64,000 nucleotides of DNA, taken from Pectinophora gossypiella (taxonomy: Eukaryota; Arthropoda; Insecta; Lepidoptera; Gelechiidae). Each line of letters begins with the position of its first letter. The first letter of the stretch is position 1. Both the position numbers and the translations under genes were made by a program. The notes under the pieces were generated by a model. That model saw only the letters and a list, made by a program, of their open reading frames with translations, made no database searches and was not told the origin of the DNA. The stretch is from contig NC_065421.1 of NCBI RefSeq assembly GCF_024362695.1, positions 744,001 through 808,000 on the forward strand. Direction: 5' to 3'. Shown here one piece after another: positions 34,601 through 46,600 of this stretch.

Positions 34601-37600
34601 TGGCAACACTACACATAACAAGCCCATAACTCGCACTATAATGAGTTATTGAGGCCTCGCCTTGTGCTTATTAGGTCAGTTAAAGTGTGTAGGGGATCTG
34701 TTGATCGTAACTTCGTACCTATACAACTTCCCATTGTATAACTTGTAGTAGGGTTCCATTGTCAATTACAAGTTTGTTGGGTTTCACTTTTCGTGTTGCG
34801 ATTGTTGCAAGTATGGTTGTCTTCTTCTATCGTGTGGGTTGTGAGGCGAATTACCAACCTCATCCAACCGTGGTGTCAGGGTTATAATTGAGCCGCCAAA
34901 GGCCCCTGATGTGACTCATGTAACGACTACTCACTTACATCAGTAAGTAGTAACCGGGACCAACGGCTTAACGTGCTTCCGAAGCACGGATCATCTTACT
35001 TTTTGGACAATCGGGTGATCAGTATGTTCTAACCAAACTAGGGATCACAAAGTGATTTTTGTGATATGTCCCCACCAAGATTCGAACCCGGGACCTCCGG
35101 TTCGTGAGCCCAACGCTCAACCACTGGACCACCGAGGCCGTTAATAGTTGTATGGCTGTAGTGGAATATAAACAGATAATGATGATTTTATGACATCGTT
35201 TATGGACGACTACAGCGAGTAGTTGCAATTAAACGGTTATAAAATTTGTAGTCTTGAGTCCAATTCTATGCCATAGCACTAAAATATTAATGTGTCCTCA
35301 GTTTCAATGAGTATAACATTACATTATTCGCCCTGTTCGTTACTTACCTACTAATTAGTATTATAATGTGTCAAGGAAAGGAATCCTACTATTCAATTCA
35401 AATCTCATATCTACAGCTCTTATGTTTTTGCAATAGTTTCCTCAACTTCTATGAATTTTTAAATATACTGCGTTTATGATAAATATTTGTCAGAAAAATG
35501 CGGCGAAGGTAATTATTTGTCGATTATAAGGGCGACGCATTGTGATGGATGACGTCATCGCTCAGCTGTTTGCCGCCATTGTTTGCAGTCGTCCAACGAC
35601 GAGAGCAAACACCGAATATTTTCCATTTGTTTACCTTTTAAGTCCAATTGTCAATGTTACGTGGCGCGTTGTTGTTTGTAAACTCATTAATCTTGCGTGC
35701 ATTTTGTTCATAATGTATTCTTATTATCAGTGATGAAGAAACCATTTAAAATACATGATTTTGTCCTTGCTACTATGAAAAAGAAGAGAAATACACGAAA
35801 GATATATGTATTTTTGTATCGCTAGTATTAGCCATGCTAACATTTACTTCTGCCACTTGCCGCTTTCACGGCTACTTTCTTTTTTAATTGGCTAGCAAAT
35901 AAAATTTAGGTTTGTATACAACATACCATGTAGAAAAGATTCAGATTAAAAAAATTAATAGGTTTTTATGGTACCTACCTACCTATTAATTTAAAATAAT
36001 AAGAAAAAAACAATTATATTGGAATAATGGAATTTAAATTGCGCATAATGTCACAGTGTCATTAAAATGTTAAAAATATTTTTAAATTACGCGTAACTAA
36101 AATGGCACGTTTGTATTATTATATAAATTGTGTTTTGATTACCTATAGATAAATGTTAATGATAATTTATCTTAGCATTGTGAATTTGTAAATCGTACGA
36201 CGAGTGAACAACAATTATTTATTAATGTCGCAGTGAAAGTGAAGAACAATGTATAGTTTTGACAAAGACATTTGGCATGTTCGCCGGCAGTCCGAAACAC
36301 AGGAGGAGACCGAAGACAACAGAAGTAATTAATATTAATTAATGTCTAAGGGCTATGAACCTTTCTGGCATATCTCAGTGGCGCCACCTAGCGGATTTTT
36401 TAAAACTGCGGCGCACGATGAAACCTGTGCAAATCGATAGGGGACACTTGTCTGAACAAAAAAGCTTTAATGGACCTATGCTCTAAAGTGTCACGTTTTC
36501 AAGATATCTAGCTTGAAAGTTACGAAAACTGTCGTATGGATAAATCGATTTTACTCTTTATCTATATACAATCGTCATATAGTGACAAAGTGATTGATTA
36601 TACATGAAACATTATTTAATATACAACATATTTATCTTATTGAAAAAATGAAATTAATAAATACTTGCAACAACATTAATGGTTTTTGTCTTTGCTACAT
36701 TATATAGGAAGTACATAGGTACTTAACTGTGCACATCTTATCTAAGGTTACTAATTGCAAACTGAGTTTATCAGTTTGTGTTATGTATGATATAGGCGTC
36801 ATTTACTCCTTAACTTGATTTTACTTGACACAACGACAGGATCTAATGAAATATAAAATAAAGTTTACATTTCTATATACGCAATGCGTTTAGTGCGGCA
36901 TCATTAGTACTCGTTAAAAAGCAGAATTCTCGAAGTTTAAGAAATCTGTGTAAGAGAAACAAAATGGTGTACTTATTAACTGCCATTTTGCTTACTCGTT
37001 TAATTCCAGGAACTACGAAAATGGAGGTCCTTTGTTTAAAGTTGCACGAATTTCTATTATTTCGGCGGAATCAACAAGGATAGCGAATAGCCATGCAATA
37101 AGTGTGAGTGAGACAACATCATACAATAAATACAATAGGACGATTGGCAGCCGGGTGAACTTTCAGTCAGTTTGCCACTTTCATCTTCAACGTGCGCACG
37201 CGCTTTTCTCTGTTCTGAGAATCTATCCTGTTCATTCTGTTGTATTTGTTACCACTGTTGAGTTTGTTAATATTCCTCTTGAGTTTGTTAGTATTTTTGT
37301 TGACTTTGTTAGTGTTATTGTTGAATTTGTTGTTGTTGTCTTGGCAAGATGTCCAGCCATGTTGGTGCCAGGCAATGATTTTTGTTGTGGTGTAAGCACT
37401 GTTCGTGGCCCGCGCCGAAGATCTCGGCGTCCTATACAGTCTTACTTGACAACTGAAGATTATATTGCTAGGCACCCCAACATCCTGAATTATGCTCGCC
37501 ACTTATTTGACGATCGAGAGCTAAGTAATCTTATTTGAACATTGCAAAAATTAAAAATCTCAGTATGCAGTGTATCTGGTATCTATATTATAGTCCCTGG

Positions 37601-40600
37601 TCAGTATAATACATAAAATGACAATGTATAATTCGCTTCGTTTCTCAATCGTGCTTTTCATACTCGAAATGACATATGAAAAAAATTCGTGTATGGAAAT
37701 AATATATCCTACTTTATCGAAGCTCTCATTATGTAGCGTCTTAGACGAAGTGTAATCAACGCAAAACATTTTTAACAGAAAGTCGTCAACTTATCTCTAT
37801 TATAATTAGCCAGAGATAGCTCTTACGCCAAGCGTATCACTTGTGTACCAGACTTACGCTTTCAATAGATTTTATAGCCAACTATCACCACTTAATTATG
37901 TATAATAAATGATATTTGCATTTTTTTGTAACAGTAGAGAGTAATCAGTTCATATTAATGCAAGCACAACGGTAAGGCTGTTTTTTCATCTGACATGTGC
38001 TACGTTGCTAGGTTTAATATCCACCAATCAGATAATTGGGTCTGATTCTGATCGGCACAATGAACCCGATTGCAGGGTATGCAACGTAGCATCTAGCATG
38101 TTACTGGTGGAAACGCAGTCTAAATGTGACGTACTTACTTCATTATTGATGGAACAGTATTCTTATCGTTTCCAGCTAACTACGCAATACCGAATATGCC
38201 ACATTTAAAAGAGGAAGTGAGGATTGCTTGCGCCCTAATAAATGCTTTCGGAAAACGGGTGACAGATCACCCACTCGTAAATGAAATAATCAACGATATA
38301 TACCTTAAGCACGACGCCCCAAACTATCTGTGCGAGTTTGTAATACAAAACAATTTAAATCAACGCAGAGCCGCTTTCCAAGCTATAAACTCAAGTGAAG
38401 GCTTTCAACAGTTTCCCATCTTATCATATGAGGATCTGTTGATAATGTCTCTGGGGCCGTATCAAGTGACGCAGGCAAGAAGCTACTATGGCGAACACCT
38501 AAAAGAAAACGGAACGTTTTTCATTGAAGTGTATGAAGAATTTGAAGTTGACTATAATTTAAATCAATACAACATAGTAGTTTGTGATCCTTGGCTGACA
38601 AGAGCTAAAATACTCTCGAGGCACCAGAGCAACAGAATTTATTTTGTATATATATCTTGCTAAATAATAGTTTGAAAAACAGAAATAAACTTGTCGGTCA
38701 CTATTGCAGCTGTATAGTTGGAAAACGGACACTAGGGTGCTGTGCTCATGTCATGTGCATAGTTTGGTATATGGGATGGGCTCGGCACCAAGAAATTCAA
38801 CCCCCTGCTGCCTTTTTAGATCAAGTTATTATTTCTGATGAAGAAGAAGATTGATTATTCAAGAAGACTGATATTCATTATCCTAATAGGTACGAATTTG
38901 TATAAAAAAGCCTATTTGTTATAAGTATATACACTGTATGTATTCAATAACAATTAGTATTGATTTCATTTTTAAGCAAAATATAAATAACTATATGACT
39001 ACTTTTACGATGTTTTATTTCATACTTATAAAAACACAACTAAGAAAATCGATGAATAATTGAACAATGTGTTCATGTAATATGATTGTTATGAACTAAA
39101 CAGCTTAAGGTCCCGTTGCATTGAAGGCACACACCCCATTGGTGTGTCTATACGAACTAGGTATGTTCCATACACTGCTGTAAAGTAAAGTAGTCCTAAA
39201 AGCGAATTTTCACACCCCACCTGCTTTCACTGTGATTAGACATTTAAGCTGCCTTTCATTGAATAAACATAAAAACTCAAAAAGTGTGAAATTGTTAGAC
39301 AATCATAGCAAATAACTTTGAGCGTGATTACCACGAGAATAAGTCATGAGCTGTCTCATCTCACGACTCGTTTCTGGATTTCTTTTAAGTTATACATAAA
39401 AGTAAGTTATATATATTTATTTTATCTATTTTCTATTTATTTATTTTGCAATAAAGTAAATATGTGGTATATTAATCACTAATATTCCATGCATAATCAC
39501 TTAGTCACTATATTCCAATTGCATATAAAAGTAAAATTGATTTGTTCATACAACACTTTTCGGAACTTTCAAGCTAAATATCTTGAAAACGTGACGCTTT
39601 AGAGCATAGGTTCATTAAAGCTTTTTTGTGCAGAAAAGTGCCCCCTATTGATATGCACAGGTTTCATCGTGCGCCGCAGTTTTAAAAAATCCGCTAGGTG
39701 GCGCCACCAGGCTATGCCAGCCTCCATAGTGAAATGTTCAATGCCCTTTGTCCTAAATTTTATTGAAAGCGGTGTCACCCTACTCTGCTATTATTATCTC
39801 TAAAAAATATATTTATGTTGGTAGTTTATAAACGTGCTTATAAAACATAATTAAAAAATATGCTGTGCTTGTGCCTTATGTAGACTCCGCGCCAAAAAAG
39901 AAGTCTCGCGACCGCGGCGGCACTGCGCTAATATCCGTATAGAATGATTATGACTTGTCAATTAGTTCCATTAAAATCCGCGGGACTTCTTTCGTGGCGT
40001 GTACAGTCATGAGCAATATAATGTACCCACTTTAGGACTCTGTCGCATTAACATATTTGACATTTAGTGAGACTTACAGTTCAATTTGTCATAAAAGTTA
40101 ATGTGACATGGTACCAAAGTGTATACATATTAATGCTCGTGACCGTACTTTAGTTAAAGATTATGGTAGATAGGTACTTACTGGTGCACACATACACTTT
40201 AGTTTTGATCCTCCATTTTCCAAAACCAGTTTTCCCGCGCTTCCAAGCGTGTGCCGCGCGTGGCGCCGCATCATAATAAAGCAATGCACATTATTTATTC
40301 TGCCTCTCACAACTCAATTAGGAGTTCGTAAAATATATTCGCTATAAAACCGACACTCCAAGTCGTTGCCAAGTTTCGTACGCATTGCGCATTGCCAGTA
40401 TTTGCAGATCATTGACTTTGTACACACTGTTTCATTTAGAAGCGGTGTTTTGTTTAAAATACAAAAAAAGAAGTCCCTCGGCGGCGGCGCTAGTGTCGCA
40501 AATTCTGCATTAGGTAAATTATGACTTGCCAATGAGGAAATTGCCAGATTAAAAAAAATATGGATGATAATTATCTATTTTCTTATTGTTCTCATACATC

Positions 40601-43600
40601 ATCATTCGTCATCAGCCCATTAACGGGCACGGGCCTTCCCTAACCCTATGGATGGATAGGGAGTTGGGGCCTTAAACCATCACGCGGGCCCAGTGCGGAT
40701 TGATGGTTATTAACGGCTGCTAATGCATATTTGTACATAAAATTATGTAAATTACTTATCTATAAGTATTGCTTCTCTTTATTTTGATCAGTAGAATGCT
40801 GCTTGGAAGAAGAAATATTACCCAAAAACAAAGATAAAAGATGCATATGTCTGTTATCCATGAAATCAGAAGGATAAACGAAGGAAAATCTGCACAGCGC
40901 CACCTATATTGATTTTGAGGAAGGTAGCCTGGAAAGTTTTTGTAATTATTTCTTTTTATTTTGGTGCAATAAAGTGTATTTGTATTGTAAAGTTTCTCAT
41001 TGGCATATCACGAAATACCAGCATATCATGATCTGCCCAGGCAGATCTCCATCGGCCCAGTTTTACGATTGGCACACGACATACATATAAGTAATCACAG
41101 ATGTACCTTCGTATCAAATCGACCAACTGACTGGCAAACACATAAAATCTATCCTTGAGACACGACATAGTAAAGTTTATGTCTTAACATAAAGCTTAGT
41201 ACTGTACTACTTACCTTAAATTGCATTCTTGGATATGAAATTGTACCTGCGTAAAAAAAAGACATATAGAAACGAATGTTAGGCTGAATTGTTCGTCGAC
41301 AGTTATAAGACATTTTTCTATAAATGGCAACACAAGAATGGGGTTGTCAAATCGGACGGATTGATACACGCTCTCTTGCGTTGGGGACCTTGACGACATC
41401 GGATGTGTTTACCAAGTTAAGTGTTATTTTCTTAATACCAGAATAAATAAGTGTGATTACTGTTCTTCCGTATTTTTCTTACATATCAGAAGTGGTAAGT
41501 ACCTACGTTTTTGGAATGTTTTGTTGCCACGCGTGACCACTTTTCAAGCTGGATAGTTTGTAAGTTTAACTGTAGAAAAGTGTTGTTTGAATTATAATTA
41601 TTCTTTAATTATTAGTGAGACTCTAATTGTTTCAATTACGCATAGTCAACTTTTATTTCAAATAGTAGTTACCTATAGTTATTTAACCTGTCTTTATTTC
41701 GAAGAGTTACCCACATTCTAAACATTACGTACGGATTACAGAAAATAAACAAAAATGAATGTATTACTCTTGATATGTTCAACTTCAATGAATGACCTAA
41801 TTAATCCAATGCTACGTACATACCTACATTTAAAAAAAATAAAAAAAATATATAAAAGGAAATAATAGTGAAGTTTTGTTGTAAAGGGTTATTATGTTTG
41901 GTAAAGATTAATACTAATTAATATAGCGGTAACAAAAATTTCGTTGTTATTGCGACCAGACATGTAAGTAGTTTACAAGATAATTTATGTGTTGTTTTTA
42001 CATTTTTTTTCTTATAGGCCACATAATATGGTGGTTATGTATGGTATCTTAGGATTTCGTATCAACAGTGGTTGCAAGCTGTCTTTGATTACTTGTGGCT
42101 CTGCCCACCTCTTCATATACATATGTATGTATGTACATATGTAATATGGTCCGGTCAATCTGGTTTCAGTAATTGAATCTTTATTTAGATACTAAATTAT
42201 AAAATGTAATTATTTTGTTTGGCCTAATATCATTAAGAGTCATTGTAATTATTATCATAAAGTAGAACTACTTAAATGTAATTTATTGTCATAAAGTAGA
42301 ACTTGCTGGTATTGAGGGTTATAAGGGATTACTGAAGATGTCGTTTGTAAGGTCACATGCATAGTTTACGAGATTTTTACACAAATATTTTTAACTTTTA
42401 CGTTTTTGTGAATAAAATGTTATCATAGCCTTATTATCCATCCCCTAGCAGGTTTTGGGTGTTCTTTAGTAACAATAATAGATCCTATACGAACAGCACA
42501 TGTGATGATACCAGGTTGAGGTTACGGAGGTTGATGAAAGGGGTCAAACATAATATTGTCTATTTTCTCTAGATGCACCTAGGGCATGCTGTCCGGATAT
42601 CGGACGACCGAACACTCCGGATTGTTCTTCGGATTTATTATCTGGATGGTAGAATCTGGCGGATAATTACGTGCCCCGGAAGCACCGTTTTCGAGTTATC
42701 ATCAAAAACAGTAAAATTAGATTCTTTAAAATTCAAATGTTGGTTAGTCATTAATGGTTACAATTTTATTTTACGAGTTCTAGGAAATGGACGGAGGAGA
42801 CGCAGTCCTTAGTCTGGAGACTCCTAGGAGGAGCCGTTCACGTGCCAGGCGCAGCCGCAGCCGCGGTGAAAGCCGCAGCCGCAGTCGCTGCTTGCTTGAT
42901 CGCGAGCTGGCTTCGAGAAGAGAGCAGGAGAAGGTTGTCGAACTAATTAAAACTATTAAAGATGCTCTCCCATCGCAGCCGTTAAATCAAAGCGCACCAT
43001 CAGTAAATAAAAATTTGGATTACAAAAATATTCTTCCGGAATTTAATCCGTCTCTGAAAAGCCAACGCATAGACATGTGGCTAAAAAAGGTAAATCAGTG
43101 CGCGGAGGTTTACGGCTGGGATGAGAGGACAGTAGTGCATTTCGCAATGCAGAAATTGGGCATTCGAAGGTTGGCGGCGAAAGTATATACGTACGGAACT
43201 TGGCTAGTCCACGTGGCGTTGAATAGTTTGTTTTTACCGTTGGAGCGGTAATTGTTTACCAAGATATGCAACAACGTGATGAATCTGAAGCTCAGAGGCG
43301 ACGGCCTTACAACTCTCGAGATCCAGACATCCGAGCAGTCACGTGAAAGGCGCACCGACCGTGATGTGCATACCGAGGGTGGACTTCACTCTAATTGCAA
43401 TGACTCAAGTAAGATACGTAGTACAAGTCGTAGACGTAGTCCAAGCCGTTTGCATCGTCACCGCAGCAAAACCCGAACCAGAAGCCGTAGACGTGTATTC
43501 CAAGCTATTGTCATCGTCAACGCAGTAAGACGCGAAGTAGAAGTCGTAGACGTAAATCGAGCTGTTCTCATCGTCACAGTAAGACGCGAAGCAGAAGTAG

Positions 43601-46600
43601 AAGACGTAGTCCTAGCTCCACTCTCTACCACCGTAATCGCAGTGTAAGTCGCCAACAAAGTAGAACTAGGAATAGTTCGAGTATACAGGAGCGAGAACAA
43701 TTGTAAGCGCGAGAGCGAGCACGGCTGCAGTTTCTTTAAGATCAACTTCAACGTGACCGTGAACGTAGTAGACTACCAGACAGAAATGACGTCAATCATG
43801 GGATGAAACGTCCGCATACAGATGCACATGACGAAGGAATTAATACCGCGCATCGGTCTAGACGGATAGATAGTCCTACATTCACGTCCAAGGATGTTAT
43901 AGACATACTAAACTCAATAAAACCCCAGCCGACGCCGGCAGGCGCACCCAGTCACTCTAATAACCCCAATCCTAAGAATATACTTCCAGATGTTGAGCCG
44001 TCATCGAAAGGACAGCGAGTAGTTGTTTGGTAAAAAAAAAAAGGTGAATGAGTGCGCCACCGTCTACGGTTGGGACGAAAGAACTACAATTCATTTCGCG
44101 TTGCCAGAAACGGCAGGGACTGGCTAAATCGTGGTATGATAGTCTAGAAACCATAATGTATACGTGTGTGGAATAGCAACAAAAGTTGTGTAGTGCATTC
44201 CCATTTGAGCAAAACTATGGCCAGTCCTCGGAGTACATGCTAAAGTGCAAAAGTATGTTCCAGGAACCAATCGTAGTGTACTTTTACGAGAAATTGGCAA
44301 TGTTGAACCAGTGCAATATCGGCAAACGCGCGGTAGGTTGTCTGATACACGGGTTGAGTGACAAAACTACAAAGTCGAATGCTTTGGCGTTACGGTGCAC
44401 AGAACCTGAACAGTTATTAGAATTCCTAATGAGTAATAAGGAGACAAATATCCCAGAACGTTTCAATTTTAGGAATAGGCCAAACGTAGGGTTCAATACA
44501 ACTAGCGGCAGCAATGGTAATAGAGCTAGTGGTTTCAAGATAAAATCAGTACCGAATGACACCGGTATATTTTGTTTTAATTGTAAGGGATCAGGTCACC
44601 CATTTCGAATGTGCCCGAAACCACTTATTCAATGTACTCGGTGCAACAAAGTAGGCCATAAAATAGACAGTTGTTTTATGAAACCCGACGAGTAGCGTGA
44701 TAGTAAGGCTACCAATTCTCAAAAGACGATGTGCATATCCACGTCTACTCTGAACTTGAAGTTCTATAAAGAAGTTTTTATTAACGGGGTTCCAGTGAAA
44801 GCTTTTGTAGATTTCGGCAGTGAGGTTTCTCTTTTGGCAAATTCAGAATTAACACATTTGGGCCTTCAACACAACAACGTAACGACAGCTTTAAGGGGAT
44901 TTGGCAACGAAGTTGTTTATTCGTTAGGGAAGGTGACGATTAGCTTCACACCCTGCAGTTAGGCGATAGTGAATTATGCCGGATTCGAGAGATACTTTCA
45001 TCTGACTTAGATGCTAATGGATTAAAAGAAATAAAGGAAAATGTTATCAAGGATAACAAGTTATACAGGTGTGTTAATTGTAATAGATCTGATTTGCGTT
45101 GGGTGGTGCCGAAGGGGGCAAGGTGGCAGCTATGTCGTATGAACCACGACGACATAGGCCAGATCCAGTGTTCTCTAGGCCAAAGGGCCTAGAGAACACA
45201 GGATCGGTTGAAGAGGACATATTGGTTTTCCTAAGATGTGATTCGTGAAAAAAAAAAAAAAATATATGTGGATGCTTGCATCGAATGCGCGTGTTCTGGG
45301 AATATGCGCATATTCTAAGAATATGCGCATGTTCTGAGAATGTGCGCATTAGTAGAGATTACGTCTACAAATTTTAAAAATGATGGAAAAAGTAAAAAGT
45401 TACTACCACAATTATTCGGGTCCATATCGTGTTAGTGCAGTACTCGGTAATGACCGGTATAAAATCGCGGCGACACCAGGTTTAAGTAATAGTAGACATA
45501 AGCGTAAAACTACAATCGCTGCCGATCGTTATGTTGCCCTGGGTTCATGTAGCAGCCTTAAGCATAAATGAAAGTGACACGGATCTTGAAAATATTGACA
45601 GTGAACATGATTTTTAACAGCGTTTATTGTTGTTGATCATGACTTAGAGTTACGAATCAAATTTAAATCAACGATATTACATCTTTTGTATTTAGTATAA
45701 ATATCAATATGTGTAAAATGTGTATGAAGGTATCACTATACGATAAGATTAAAGGTATTATGACAATAGTTTGTTAAGGTAGCGACCATGTGATTGACTC
45801 GTTAAATTTAAAGTATAAAGTACCATGTGATTGGTTAGGTAATATTTGAGAAACAGAGAACCATGTGATTGGTTCGTTAAATTTAAGGTATGAAGAACCA
45901 TGTGATTGGTTAACTAATATTAGAGAAACAGACGACCATGTGATTGGCTCGTTGGTATTGAAATAAAAAGGACCATGTGATTGGTTCGTTAGAACTGAGA
46001 TAGAATGGACCATGTGATTGGTTCGTTAGAACTGAGATAGAATGGACCATGTGATTGGTTCGTTAGAACTGAGATAGAATGGACCATGTGATTGGTTCAT
46101 TAGTATGTAATATAGATTAATTTAATTGTAAACAAAATCTATTACCTTATATCTAAATATCTTGAATTGTTATTCTGTGCAGCTAATTAAAATTACCTTT
46201 GTACCACCATAAATCGGTAGCTATTACCCACGGCTAGAAAGCATTTTTGTGGGTTCATATAAATCTATACCTATTACCGGTCATTCTATATTACCAACAT
46301 TCTTAATTTGAATATAAATATTTTCTTTTACATTAATGGACGTAAAACCCAATGTTGAGTTAAATCGAATCTCTATCATTTAATTATTGCGTCTAGAAAA
46401 CCGGGTCTTACGATTAAAATCTTTGTATAGTGAATTTCAAAATGAACAACCTCATGTCTATTCAAAAACTTAACTGCTCTATGAAACTGTGTGAAAAGAT
46501 TGAAATGAAATGAACTGAAATGAAATGTATTCTGTGCATTTATTGTGTGATTAACTTAAATATACTTTGTTAATTAGATACATTAAGCTGGAAGCGTGCA

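Noticed and set aside
35542..35733. 63-codon ORF with a hydrophobic C-terminus
   Set aside because: It is within the AMPD intron, has no recognisable family and no neighbouring splice site in a matching phase.
37167..37502. Asparagine/lysine-rich ORF on the minus strand
   Set aside because: It is the shadow of a low-complexity gttgaatttgtt run inside the DNA transposon relic.
42787..43700. SR splicing factor gene
   Set aside because: RS repeats are followed by capsid-like sequence and CCHC knuckles between two LTRs; it is a gag remnant.
45774..46110. CRISPR-like regularly spaced repeat
   Set aside because: The whole 37-bp unit repeats, including the 'spacer', and the setting is a eukaryotic LTR element; it is a minisatellite.
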